Both the position numbers and the translations under genes were made by a program. Shown here piece by piece: positions 19,617 through 31,593 of a stretch of DNA of 64,000 bases (within the stretch, counting starts at the first letter, position 1; each line of letters opens with the position of its first letter). Where the stretch lies: NCBI RefSeq assembly GCF_000346465.2, contig NC_034014.1:5958507-6022506 (forward strand). The letters are read 5' to 3'. The DNA is from Prunus persica. Lineage: Eukaryota > Streptophyta > Magnoliopsida > Rosales > Rosaceae. Below the pieces are notes generated by a model that saw only the letters and a list, made by a program, of their open reading frames with translations, ran no database searches and was not told the origin of the DNA.

Positions 19617-22600
19617 ATGACCTTCTTCACGTGTTTCAAGAAGGGCACCGTTACTATTCTTAAGGATGAAAGTGATAGCCGGGACGAAGTACCACATTGC
19701 TTGTAGGTGCGCTTCTCCTAGCTTCGGAAGTATCTGAGGTGGACAATTATCTTCACATTCCGTCTTGGTCTCAAGAGGTGTTTTGTCAACTTAGTAGCTT
19801 CAAAAAATCCAAATATACAGATAGGGACCTTCACTCCACTGTTTTACTGTTAAAGTCCTCGCATCATATAGAGACTGATTCATTAGGGGCGTTCGAACTT
19901 CTTAGCTATCGAATCCATAATGAGGCAGTGAATTGGGGTTCTGTTCTTCCGACGGCTGGTGAATCTACATTTACCGAGTATTACTGAGAATGGCTTGAAG
20001 ATGTGCTAAATAGAAATACCCAGGTTCTTAAGAGCGTCGGTCTATATAATGCAGTGTTTGCCTCATTATTTAGCTATGATCGACACGCTCCAGTCATTTG
20101 AGCCTTCTGCGAGTACTGGTGTCCTGCGACAAATACTCTTCATACATCGCAAGGAGAAATGTCTATTTCCCTTTGGGATCTTCATGAAATCGACGGTCTC
20201 CCTATTACAGGTCGATTTTATGATGAGGTTATTCCAACCACTGAGAGTCTCAACAGGAAGAACCATAAAGGCTTGTCTTATATCCCACATATTTGTCGCT
20301 ACTTGTTCTTAGCGTACTACAAAATTTTACGAGACTCCAAAGGAAAATCTGGAGTGAGAATGACTGCTTGGATAAAGTACTGGTATCGAGGGCCATTCAG
20401 GTATAAAAAGTCTTTAAGGAAAACTGTACGGAACAAGTCACAAAAGCCAAAGGAAGACTCTGATCCTTCTGGTATCATTGCGGCGGCACTGAAACGCACT
20501 GAGGAAGAGGAAGGGGTTTTTGAAGATTTGGGTATAGCTGATGAAGACATGGATAGATCCTTCTTGGCTGCATTCCTTGCTTGCTGGTTGTGCAAATTTG
20601 TATTTCCCAAAGACGACGTAACTTTGATCAGACCAGGGGTTTTCAAAGTTGCTAGTCGAATGGCGCACGATGTATCATTTAGCCTAGCAGTTCCAGTATT
20701 GGCTAGCATTTACAAGGGGTTGAATGATATTTCTAGTGCAGATGATCCAGGAAATTGCACAATTATTCTACCTTTCCATTATGTGTATGGGTGGTTGGGT
20801 GAATACTTCGACACACATTTTACATCATCTCCCGAGAAGTCCATTCCCATCATGGCAAGGTTCTCAGGAAGACTTTCGGTGAAATTTTTTGAAGATTCGA
20901 CAGCTCGAGCTTTGTTCCGGACTTGTGGTAAAGTGAAAATGAGTCGTCTAGCAAGGGTGTTTTCAGAATGCAAACAACTGACTGATGAAGATCATATTTC
21001 TAAAGAAGACTTTGAGTATTTGATATGTCTTCGTTCGGGATTCGTTTCTCTACGACAGGAAAATTACCGAGTCATCCAACCTTATAGCCCGCACCGGTTC
21101 AGTAGACAATTTTGTTATGTACAACATGTGCCAAGAGAACTTAAAGATGACGTCCGGAATGGGACTGTGCTATCAGTGTACTCACATTGAAAATCATGCT
21201 TGAAGATTGGCAGTGCATCTACAATAACCCTACCTACTAAGGACAATATTAAGGAGTTTGAGATTACATCCGATTATGTTATTTGGTGGTCGAAGGTGCA
21301 TCGCTTTGAATTGACGAAATCAAAGACAATCTCAACTGTAGGCAAATCGTCGTCGCTTTCTCAGCCGAAATCTCTTAAGTCTCATGGCAATGAAGTTTTA
21401 GTTCATGATAAACTCACCCGTGGTAGAGCGCTCTAAGTTCATCCAGAAGTTGAAGGTAGTTCTACTACTCCCGCACCTCGAGTTCAACACCCACCTCCAG
21501 TTGATGTTCCTCTAACTCGAGTCCCTAATGATAAAGGAGAAACAGAAAGTGTAGCAGATTCTCAAGAAGATTTCATTCCCCTCGGTCGACGAATTCGTAA
21601 TTTGAAGCGAGGGCATATAAGTAGCAATGAAGACAATGAAGTCAACTTTAGGCATAAGAAGACAAGTGTCGGATCTCTTTATTGTGATTTGGACGCGGCA
21701 TACCCACTTGATGACACATTTTTTTATGATGTGCCCGCTGTTTCACAACCGGTTCTAATGAATGAGGTATGTATTTTATTTCGCCTTGAGCTTCCCCTTT
21801 TCTATACATATATATTAATTAATTAATTATATATATATTTTAGGTTGAAGTAGTGCATCATGTCCCTACTGTGTCTGAGCTTGTACCATTTAATCATTTG
21901 CCTATCAAAGAGGAATATGATGCTTTGCGCCCGATAAGTGATTCAGGTGTTAGCCTAAGAGGTACAATGCCAATCTTTATCACGCTCCGTATTTAGAAAT
22001 CTTTGATTCTATTTGCTTAACCATTACTCGTCGGTCAATGTAGGTTCGCTTGCACAACAATATTTATTAAAGCCTATTAATTATGCATCCACTTCTGAAA
22101 TGTCATGTGGGGAGCCCAAATTAGGTGTTGCAGACAAAACCCTTCGCAAAGTAATCTCCGTTTTAGGAAACCAAGTAAGAAGCATAATCTTGAAGGCTTC
22201 ATTGGAAAGGCTTCCCTCATTCAAAGATGAGTTTGGCAAGTTGATGACTACTCTTAACAATGTAGGGGCGAATATATCATCTTTACGAGCTATGATCGAT
22301 GCTCTTATGGTGACTGCAGTTGACTATCATTCTGCACACTCTACTTACTCCTAAAAGCTATCTCCCGAGGCTCAGAGCGATCGTTTAGCTGCAGTTGACT
22401 CTTCACTTTCTATTGCCTTGGCTTTGCAACAAGCTGAAGAAGTTCATCAGTCTTCTATACTTAAGTCTATTCAATCTGCCAATACGTGTATGGAGGAGTT
22501 GAAGAGGGAACAAGAACAATTGGAGTTAAGATTGCGTCAACTAAACGAATCACTTTCAGAGAGTGATGCACAACTTTCTTATCATCATGGTGAAGTCACC

Positions 22601-22732
22601 CGCTTGAGAGAGGATAAGACTGCGGTTGAAGAAGCTCCTGTACTATCAGTTGCAGATGCTGATACTTTAGATACATTACGAGTTTCCTTTGAGAGACTGC
22701 GTAACGGCCTCAAGGATTTGTCTTGGGAATAG
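19617..22732 (+). pseudogene. Antisense plant-mobile-domain ORF of the Tat element
   Basis: Opposite to gag-pol lies a gene-like ORF encoding the plant mobile domain, also called the aminotransferase-like PMD domain: NWGSVLP, GLYNAVFASLF, CEYWCP, NTLHTSQGEMSISLWDLHEI, DGLPITGRFYDEVIP, then FLACWLCKFVFP, PLASIY-like and YVYGWLGEYF blocks. A low-complexity linker follows and then a C-terminal coiled coil (about 22418-22700, ELKREQEQLELRLRQLNESL). Two small introns fit the frame: 21767-21843 and 21962-22043, both GT-AG. The likely ATG is at 19617, with one frame shift near 19690; from there to 22732 the frame is constant but is cut by stops at 19985, 20099, 21188, 21434 and 22352. AATAAA at 22825 may be its poly(A) signal. 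Its role in the element is unknown; PMD genes in hosts act in silencing and development. Confidence 0.8.
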
Positions 22733-22824
22733 CAAATTCTGTTGTTGTAAACTTTCTTTGCTTTATTATATTTCTCTTTGAACTTGTCAAAGTGTTGATG
22801 TTTACTAATTAACTTTCATGATGA

Positions 22825-22830
22825 AATAAA
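22825..22830 (+). terminator. Possible poly(A) signal after the antisense ORF
   Basis: AATAAA lies 93 bp beyond the stop at 22732 in a T-rich context, in the right place and orientation to end the antisense transcript. Confidence 0.4.
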
Positions 22831-23011
22831 AGTATTTTCTTATTTCATTATTTTTCGAATGGTTCTGATTGATGGAGGAAACCCTTTGTTTTTTATTTTG
22901 ATGTGACTGAACTTGGAATTATTTGTCCAAGCTGCCTACGTACCCTCGATGAAAAGGGATCAAGTCATCACGTAATTCAAGGGAATATTTTTTTTTTGTG
23001 TCCTAACTTTT

Positions 23012-23105
23012 GCTTGAACCGCCCTTTCGGGTTTTCAGTTCAACGGACTTTCTTGCGCTCTAATTTTTTGCTTAGACCGCCCTTTCGGGTTTTCAATCCA
23101 ACGAG
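23012..23105. repeat. Two 36-bp direct repeats in Tat element
   Basis: GCTTGAACCGCCCTTTCGGG at 23012 recurs as GCTTAGACCGCCCTTTCGGG at 23070, each followed by a TTTTCA...CAACG block. They lie between the end of pol and the end of the antisense ORF. Confidence 0.75.
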
Positions 23106-23170
23106 CCACTTTTTTTTTTTGGTTGCCGTACTCAGTTTAGGCTCATGTGGGCCAGGAGCTGGTGGTCACT

Positions 23171-24495
23171 TCATGCATAGTATCGTTTCAAGAATTTTCC
23201 GTTGATAGGGCGAATTCTTAAACCATCCTCCTCTATAATCTTGTAAGCGCCACTTGTGTATACTTCTTGTACTACGTAGGGCCCATCCCATTTTGAAGTA
23301 AACTTGCTTCCAGTTTTGTGTGTTGTGATGATAGGTCTACGTAATGCGAGGACGAGATCTTCCACCTGAAAAGATCTGGGGCGTACTTTCTTGTTAAAAG
23401 CATTCGAAAGCCGGACTTGATAACACTCTAAGCATTGTTGCGCTTCGAGTCTGGTGCTTCTAACTCTTGGAGACGTAGCTTCGCATTCTCTTCATCAGTC
23501 AATCCCTCTTGTATGGCCATCCTCAATGATGGCAGTTGACTTTCTAGAGGCAAGACTGTTTCCACGCCATATACGAGTGAGTATGGTGTGGCCTGAGTAG
23601 GCGTCCGGTATGTCGTCCTATAAGCCCACAACGCTTTATTTATCTTTTCATGCCAATCTTTCTTGGTTCTTCCAACAACTTTCTTCAACATGCTGCAAAG
23701 AGTTTTGTTGAACGTTTCCGCAAGACCGTTGGCTGGTGCATTGTACATGGAAGAGTTGTGTTGTTTGAAACCAAAGTCTTTACACAATTTATCCATCAAC
23801 CGATTCTAGAATGGCTTGCCATTATCTGTGATGATGTAGCGTGGCATACCATATCGATTAATGATGTTTACCTTGATAAAGCTCACTACATTTTCTTTCT
23901 TTACTTCCTTTAGAGGCACAGCTTCCACCCATTTTGAGAAGTAGTCTGTGGCTGCAAGGATGTAAGAATAACCGTCGGAAGATTTAGGTGCTATTGGTCC
24001 CACCACATCAAGACCCCACGTATCAAATGGCCATGAAGTAATTGTAGGATGTAGCGGCTCCGGCGGTTGATGGATAAAGTTGGCATAGAATTGACATGCT
24101 TGGCATTTCTTCACATAATCCATGCAATCCTTGACCATAGTCGGCCAATAGTAGCCCATCCTCTTTATTTGGAAATGTAGCTTTGGCCCTAATTGATGTG
24201 CTCCACAAATTCCTGAGTGAGCCTCCTCCATTGCTTTGAATGCATCTTCTTCGTCCAAGCATCTTAGAAATACGCCTTTAAATGAACAACGGTAGAGAAT
24301 TTCTTTGTAATAAATGAATCGAGGTGCCTGACGTCGTACCTCTGATCGATGTCTTGAATCATCTGGCAGTTTCCCATGCTCAAGATCATCAATTAAAGGT
24401 TGTCTCCAGTCGTCAACGTCAATGGACAGTACCGAAATAACGTTGACTCCTTCTTGCGATTCCCAAGCGTTAATGGAACGACCCAACGTTGGCAA
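23171..24495 (-). pseudogene. Tat element integrase
   Basis: The HHCC zinc-binding domain is present (HSGICGAH then KKCQACQ), followed by the catalytic core with WGLDVVGP (first Asp), TDNGKPF (second Asp) and GLAETFNK (Glu). Motifs downstream include WAYRTTYRTPTQATPYSLVY, and at the end GSKFTSKWDGPYVV, the C-terminal beta-barrel region of gypsy integrases, stopping at 23171. A TAG right after TDNGKPF (about 23800) and several breaks in 23366-23427 disrupt it. The catalytic triad is otherwise readable. In an active element it would insert the cDNA into host DNA. Confidence 0.88.
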
Positions 24496-24523
24496 ACTGG
24501 AAGACTTATTGCTTCATCTTTTG

Positions 24524-25418
24524 TCAATGCCAATTTGGCACATGCTCCAGCGTCATGAAGTCAAACCTTTCTAGTAATTGCGTGGCTAATTGGTGGTATG
24601 GAATTAGATCATCCTTTCTAACTTCGTAGTGAGTCAACAGTTGGTTGATCACTAACATGGAGTCACCATATACTTCTAAGCTCGATATCTTCATCTCCAC
24701 GGCCATTTGTAAGCCCATGATCAAAGCTTGGTATTCTGCAACGTTGTTCGAGCAAAGTTTACTTAAGGAGAATGAATAGGGCAATACGTCTCTCGGGTGA
24801 TACGAAGACTACGCCAGCCCCCGCCCCGTCTTTACAAGCCGATCCATCAAAGAACATCATCCAAGCAGGAGAAACGTCAGCGAAGAAGACTTATTCGTCG
24901 GGTAAGTCATCTGAAATTTCCCAGTCTGCTGGAATTGGATGATCGGCTAGGAAGTCTGCAACACCTTGCCCCTTAACCGCCTTTGCTAGAGTGTAGATGA
25001 TTTCATACTGATTGAGAAGTAATGCCCACTTGGCCAAATGCCCAGTCAAGACTGGTTTTGACATAACGTACCTCATTGGGTCAGCTCGTGCAATTAGATG
25101 GACCATGAATGCTTGCATGTAGTGCCTTAACTTTTGGATAGCAAAAACAAGTGCAAGACACATCTTTTCTATAGGCGTGTAGTTTAGTTCGGGACCAGTA
25201 AGCGTTCGGCTTAGATAGTAGAGTGCTTGCTCTTTGTGTGACTCATTCTCTTGCGCTAAAAGGGCTCCAATTGACCTTTCTAGAGCCGCAATGTACAATT
25301 TGAGTTGTTTGCCTGGAATAGGAGCTCCTAACAGCGGTGAACTCGATAGGTACTTCTTTATGCTTTTAAAGGCATTGTGATAAGCTTCATCCCAAACAAA
25401 TGGGACATCCTTTTTCAT
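24524..25418 (-). pseudogene. Tat element RNase H and second (archaeal-type) RNase H
   Basis: The first part (25418-24891) is the ordinary gypsy RNase H with connection segment: FVWDEAYHNAFKSIKKYLSS, LYIAALERSIGALLAQ, ALYYLSRTLTGPELNYTPIE and MCLALVFAIQKLRHYM. After a break comes the second RNase H, with FFDGSA-like sequence near 24850 and NNVAEYQALIMGLQMAVEM followed by VYGDSMLVINQL (24784-24524). The D..E..D pattern of this archaeal-type domain is visible. Two RNase H domains in a row are diagnostic of the Tat lineage. Stops at about 24785 and 24890 break the frame. Confidence 0.87.
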
Positions 25419-25532
25419 AAGGCGACTGAATGGCTAACACCTCCCTGCTAAGTTTGAGATGAATCGCCGAATAAACGCGAGGCATCCTTGTAAACTTTTC
25501 AACTCACGTAAATTTCTTGGCTCGGGCATATC

Positions 25533-26669
25533 TCAGATGGCTTTAATCTTAGTCTGATCTACTTCGATGCCTAGATGTTTAACGATGAAACCAAGGAATT
25601 TACCTGACGTGACACCGAAAGCACACTTCAAAGGGTTCATCTTGAGTTGGTACTTCCGCAATCTGTTAAACACTGTTCTCAAATCTTTCAAGTGATCTTC
25701 TCTTCTTTTTGACTTGATCACCAAGTCATCAACGTAGCACTCGACATTCTTGTGAAGCATGTCACCAAAGATCTTTTGCATTGCACGTTGATAGGTCGCA
25801 CCTGCATTCTTGAGGCCAAATGACATCACCTTGTAACAGTAAATTCCTTTTGGAGTGTGGAAGGCTGTGAGTTCTTCGTCCTCTAGCGACATTCTTATTT
25901 GATTGTATCCAGATGAACCATCCATGAAAGATAAGGTTTCATGACTTGTGGTTGCATCGACCATGAGCTCAATTATGGGCAATGAAAAGTCATCCTTCGA
26001 GCAGGCCTCGTTTAAGTATCGGAAGTCAATACAAATACGAATTTGTCCAGTGATTTTCTTCTTCACTGGAACAATGTTCGCTATCCACGTCGGGTATTTC
26101 ACCTCCCTAATAAATCTGGCGGCGATCAACTTGTCAACTTCGGCTTCGATTTGACTTAAGAGCTCTGGACGAAAACGACGTTGAGTTTGTTCGATTGGAC
26201 GCGTTTCAGGTTTGACTGCAAGGTGGTGAACCGCAACTTTCGGATCGAGGCCTGACATCTCTTTATACGTCCAAGCAAAGACATCTTTATACTCAAGCAA
26301 CAGCTGATGATATGATTCCTCTTCACTAGGATTCAAAAGTGCACTGATGAAGATAGGTCTTGGGTCTTCATTTGTGCCCAAGTTGAGCTCTTTTAATTCA
26401 TCAACAGTCGCTTGGCCCCCATCTTCTAATGCAGCAGGAGCGTTATGAACCTCATCCTCGAAAGGTTCCTCTTCATCGAGCTCTTTAATCGTAACGTGAT
26501 GAACGGCTAGAATCTCTACTTCTTCATCGTCACTTTCATTTTGTTGACTCAAAGCTTTCCTAGTTTGTATGATTGTTCGTCGTTTCACTTTGAGTTGGTC
26601 ACCTGAAGTTACGTCTAGTGTTGAGAGACGTTTCATACGTGACGGGATCAGGCTCCGGATGAACTCCAC
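25533..26669 (-). pseudogene. Tat element reverse transcriptase
   Basis: 378 open codons cover most of the reverse transcriptase: RFIREVKYPTWIANIVPVKK, RICIDFRYLNEA, LSFMDGSSGYNQIRM, FHTPKGIYCYKVMSFGLKNA and the catalytic YVDD at 25736-25725, then LGFIVKHLGIEVD. The GLKNAGATYQR motif is typical of gypsy. The frame ends at a TGA (about 25533) where CGA (Arg of an AIRDMPEP-type stretch) would be expected, then continues towards RNase H. A frame change near 26650 separates it from the upstream linker. The acidic VHHVTIKELDEEEPFEDE region before it is the usual Tat spacer. Confidence 0.9.
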
Positions 26670-28455
26670 TTTCCAACTCTCGCTGGCTTTTCTCTTCAGA
26701 CGGTTGGCTTGGAACTCCGAGTCTTTCTAGTGCTGATATCCGCGGAGCTGAATAAATTCCCCTTTGATTCTTATGTCCAGATATCCTCTTGAATACAGAA
26801 GGTCGTGATGTCGATTCTTTGATGCGGCTAAAAGCTGGGGTCCGCTGAGTGGGCTTGGCTAAACGGTCGAACACTGAGGCTCTCTTAATAGCCTTTGGTT
26901 CTTCTTCCTCCTCAACCACTTTGACACTAATGTGTTGAGCTTCTGCCTTCTTTTCTTTTCTTCTAGCAGAGATCTTAACAGGTGCGACAGGAGTAAAACC
27001 TAGGCCTGTTCTAGCTGAGTCGATTGTGTAACCCTACTCCTTCAACTTCTTTTGGGTTTCGCTAAGGCCATGTGTCCTTTCTCCTGTGACATCTGGATTG
27101 AGCTTTCCCAGCGAGGACGACAAGCCGAAGTTATAACTTGCTTTTAACATGAGCTTATAAGCATTAGGATCAAAACCTTCTTTAGTTCTTTTGACCGGAA
27201 GATATTCACGTCTTGTTGCATCTTGTAATGGTCTGACGAACCCTGGTACTGAAGATTTCAACACATCTGAATTGCTCAACTTGGGTAAAGGCATGGTTGT
27301 AGACTCCTTTAAGAACTTCATGTCACTTTTCCCTAACTTCCTTGGTTTCACTTCTTCTCCAAATGGGGATTGACCTTCCTTCCTTCGGGATGATGAGACA
27401 TAACGAAGAACAGGAATATATACCTTCTGTGAATCTATCGGTGGTGATCCCATTTGTCAGAAGGCAGTGCTTTTTAGCTTGTTATCACCATTTTCTTCAG
27501 TGGAAAGGCACTTTGACTGCTCATCTTTTCCTGGTATGGCCTGGCCAGTTGAGTGAACTTCAACGGGAAAAACTTTAGATGCCACGTCTTCATCGACGTA
27601 GAACTTGGCGTCAGCAAAATAGGATTCGGCTTCGGTAAATGGTTTGACACCACCTAGGATTTTCTTTACTCCACCTCTGTAAAATTTGAAACATTGATGT
27701 AAAGTTGAAGGCACTATTCCATTTTCATGTACCCACGGCCTTCCTAAGAAAAGATTGTAGGAAGTCTTAGCATCAATCACGTGAAATAGGGTGTTTGACT
27801 TTAAGTCACCTATCACGAGCTCAATTCTGATCATGCCCATGGCTCTTTGCCCTCCTTGATTGAAGCCTTGAATCATGAGATGACTTCGAGACAATTCGTC
27901 CACGGTGATGCCTAACTTTATCATTGTGGATTTAGGCATTATGTTTACTGCTGAACCTCCATCCACGAGCATGCGACTAAGTTTCTGTTCTCGCACATAC
28001 TCGGACACGAAAAGCGAACGGTTGTGTGGTTTGGAGCCTAACAAAAGATCTTCATTGGTGAATGTGATGGAAGCACATGTCGCACAACAGATAGCACGGT
28101 CTTGAGACTCAGGCTCTAATTTTTTTGCCTCTCTTATTTGATTTGGATGAATATTGAGATCCATCAACGTCTTTACCAATGCTATGCGTACTGCTTCAGG
28201 AAATTCCACCGCTTCCTCAATATTGAAGTGCGATGGTGAATCTTCTACCTGTGTCAGGACCTTTCGCTCTTCATGAGTTTCAGATCTTCCTTCTGAGACA
28301 TATTCGTCATCTACTTGATAGCAAGTTGTTATATGAACAGACTCCATTGGTCCTCTTACGGAGAACACTTTAGGAAAGTATTCTTCTAGCGTAATTGGAA
28401 TTCGTGGTTCTTGGATTAGTGGTCCACTTTCTTGGCCAGAATCTCTCTTCACCAT
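26670..28455 (-). pseudogene. Tat element protease and linker
   Basis: The protease region (28455-27457) contains LFVSEYVREQKLSRMLVDGG followed by SAVNIMPKSTM, the DGGSAVNI catalytic motif of Tat-type aspartic proteases, and later YNLFLGRPWVHENG. A linker follows with RASVFDRLAKPTQRT and FSRIKESTSRPSVFKRI, repeated R-x-SVFxRI/L motifs common in this lineage, in separate frames. Several stops divide the region (for example near 27454 and 27033). Confidence 0.84.
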
Positions 28456-28576
28456 TATTCTGGTTTTGGTTTTAGAGCATTTATGCGAACTCCTTTTTTT
28501 GCCTCTCCCTCTTTGGTTGAGTATTTTGTCGTTGAGGTTTGCGCTTCATACGAGGTTTTCCCCGGGTAACGAGCGT

Positions 28577-30537
28577 CTATCCTTCATTGTCATCGAAAGA
28601 TGAGTCACCAACGAAGCCATCACCACCTTGATTGTTCGGTTTGCCCGCCACTTCTTCTGTACATTGATCAGTCACCTGGTGTATGCCCTTTGTTGATTGG
28701 AATTCCAATCTTTTCGACAATGTGGGTAGCGGCACCGGATTGAAGGATCCAAACACAATTGTGGCAACGTTCGCATCTGTGATTTCGTCAACGTTCAACT
28801 CAATCCTTCCTTGCCTAGCCAAGTTCGTAATTAGCTCCTTCAACACGAAGCACTTCTCTACTGGATGGCTGACAATTCGGTGGTATATGTAAAACTTAGG
28901 TTTGTTGACTCGGTTTATCTTTTCAGGCCGCTTACATTCCGGCAATTTGATCACCTTCTTTTCAAGCAAGTCCTCAAGCATACCTGCGACATCGGAGTTA
29001 GGGAAGGGGTATGTTTTTTCCTCTAACTCCTTCAAAGTGCGTCGACGTCTATCCACTTCTCGAGATGGCTCCATCCTTTTGACTTCTTTCTTCTTGTCTC
29101 GGGTGGAGATTTTGACGGGGACGGTGTTTATTGTCATTGCTTCCTTGGTAGGCTTCTTGACAAGCTTATCTGTCTTTTGTCCAAAGACTTTCTCCTTTCT
29201 TTGCTCCATGACGAGCTCATGCTTTCCTCCGTGACTAGCTATACTCAACTCCATATCATGGGCACGAGTGGCTAGCTCCTCAAACATGCGGGGTTTAATT
29301 CCTTGTAGAATGTAAAGTAACCCCCAATGCATTCCTTGAATGCACATCTCAATCGCTGATAACTCCAAAAGCCTATCTTTGCAATCCAGGCTTAACGAGC
29401 GTCATCGATTGATGTAATCGACGACAGGTTCATCTTTCCATTGCTTGGTATTTGTGAGTTCCATCATACTCACAGTGCGACGAGTGCTATAGAATCTGTT
29501 CAAGAATTCTCGCTCCATCTGATCCCAACTGTCAAGGGAATCGGACTCCAAGTCTATATACCAATCAAATGCATTTCTTTTCAAGGAATGAACAAATTGT
29601 TCCACAGGTGGTCACCCTCTGTCCCGGAATTATTGCATGTTTCGACGAAGTGTGCAACATGCTGTTTTGGGTTGCCCTTTCCATCGAACTGTTGGAATTT
29701 GGGAGGTTGATATCCTGTTGGCATCCGCAAGTTGTCTATCCTCCTGGTGTATGGCTTAGAATACATGAGTGTGTCTCGGGAAGGTGCTCCGTATTGAACC
29801 CTGATGGTGTCTGCGATCATGTCCTGAAGTTGTTGGACCGACAAAGAACCCACTGAGGCGGCGTCAACTTTTCCGTGCGACTTCTCACCCTACTCTGTTT
29901 CATGACCCAATCCTTTCTCGCTGGATTCAGCCTCATGATGTGGTCCTTTCTTGTGTGCGTCTTGACTAGGCTCTTTATCCTGATGCACTTCCCACTTGTT
30001 GTTGATGAGAGAAGCAATCTGCGCATCTTTCTCCTCGACCATTTTAGTCAGTTTGGTGATCGCTTCGGTCATATGGGCCAGCTGTTCTTCAATAGACATA
30101 GCTCTCGTTACCATGACCTGCATAGCCATAGAATAAGACTCACCTACGGATGCCGAGGTAAGCTTCTTCTGTTGATCGTCAAGTGGGGATCCATGGTATA
30201 AGCCTGTGCTCAAGTCAGCGTCTAAAACAGGCGAGAGTGAGCGTTCTCTCGAATTCTTCGAACCCGAAAAACTCCTCCCTTCACTCCGAGAGTTTCTCTT
30301 ATCCGCCCGAGAGGTATTCTTCTTTTGCCCCAATGAGGCCAAATTGATAACCGGTTCGCACCTTCGGTGAACATCTTTCGCCTTAGCTTGAGTCGGTATG
30401 GAAGTAACATGTTGAGTTGCGGATATCGCATTGGCTTTGCTCCGGGTGACGACCCCAGCAGAATCTCCGCTTGAGAAGGAGGAGCTCACGCTTTTACCTC
30501 TCGTCACGGGAACGGATTGAATCTTCTTGGAAGCCAT
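28577..30537 (-). pseudogene. Tat element gag
   Basis: Gag starts at the ATG at 30537 (MASKKIQSVPVTRGKSVSSS) and runs in pieces to about 28577. The capsid part is recognisable: GYQPPKFQQFDGKGNPKQHV, then [60 protein letters not shown] and [13 protein letters not shown]. Breaks include a frame shift near 29600, and a TGA at 29404-29402 where the family has Trp (YINRW). No classic CCHC knuckle was seen; [17 protein letters not shown] may be its derivative. It would form the particle that packages the RNA. Confidence 0.87.
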
Positions 30538-30596
30538 CGTTTTTGGTGTGTTGATTGATTTTGGAACCAGAGAAAGAGATGAGAGGCAGAGATTGT

Positions 30597-30616
30597 CCTA
30601 CTGGGCGTGCCAAATT
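30597..30616 (-). other. Presumed primer binding site of Tat element
   Basis: On the minus strand, directly inside the 5' LTR, the sequence reads TTGGCACGCCCAGTAGGAC. Its position is right for a primer site; I do not assign the tRNA. Confidence 0.5.
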
Positions 30617-31343
30617 TGTAAACACGAATTTTCTGCGACAAATGAGACAAGGACACGTGTACAAAATAATATTGTATTAATGAAATTTAGGGTTACAATC
30701 TCTATATTGAATCCTCTGATTCGATCTCCAAAGTGTTTAAAGAAAATTTGTGTTTGATACAAGGGTCGTAGAGACTTGATCTTGATCAAACGGGTAGCAT
30801 GAAGCTTGTTTGGTGTTTGGGATTTTTCTATGGTGAAAGAACCGGCACGTATTTGTTGTGCTTTGCGGCTCTTCCAAAGTAGGATGAAGAATGCAGAGAG
30901 TTTTCTGTTTCTTCTGAGTGCTAGGTTTTTCCTCTCTGACCCCTTCTTTCGTCCTGAGGCCTCCTATTTATAAGCTATTGTAGGATGCTTGACCTAAATA
31001 ACTTTCCCTATTTAAAACCTTGTTTTGTGGGATTTTAATTTGATTTAAATCAATTCTCATAATCTGGCAATTTAACCAGATTATCTTCAATTGATTGACC
31101 TAATTAATATTTGATTTAAATCAAAGTCAATCATAGAAGATTCTTTCCTTTAATCTTGTCTTCATCTTGAACCATTTGATGCACTCCGTCAGATGTCGCC
31201 ATGTGTCATTTTTTGACAACTAATCCGATTTTGATGAGTCACACGCCACATGGACGAATTACGGGGCCCACGATTTAATCCACAGAATCCTAATTATTTT
31301 CTTGTCTAATGAAATTTATTGCACCAAAATTTCTTGGTCTACA
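30617..31343 (-). repeat. Tat element 5' LTR (right end in window)
   Basis: This 727-bp repeat pairs with 16995-17722. On the plus strand it begins TGTAAACACG and ends GGTCTACA and is followed by the TTATC target duplication. Confidence 0.93.
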
Positions 31344-31593
31344 TTATCGTTTAAATTTTTGTCAATTAATAATTTCAATATTTTGAATTTATGTATGTTA
31401 AATTTTGTAAATGACATAAATTACAATGAAAAACAAATTCATGTTCAATATAAATCATGAAATGACATCTCTTTTGGCCGAAATTAAATTCAAAAATCTC
31501 TTTTGTCATGCATAGTTCACATCAAGCAATCTATAGATGGGACACTTATCGCAATTCCAAAAATCTTCACACTTTTAGTATCTCAAATGTGCC

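Larger units (their letters stand above)
16995..31343 (-). mobile_element. Tat-lineage Ty3/gypsy LTR retrotransposon, 14.3 kb
   Basis: The element is complete from LTR to LTR (16995-17722 and 30617-31343) with a perfect TTATC target duplication. It is read on the minus strand: 5' LTR at right, primer site, gag, protease, reverse transcriptase, RNase H, a second archaeal-type RNase H, integrase, then a large antisense ORF (19617-22732, plus strand), a polypurine tract and the 3' LTR. Dual RNase H plus an extra ORF downstream of pol are marks of the Tat lineage (Ogre/Retand relatives). By eye the LTRs differ at roughly 28 of 728 positions (about 4%), suggesting a fairly recent insertion. The coding regions carry many stops and some frame shifts, so the copy is no longer autonomous. 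Confidence 0.93.
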
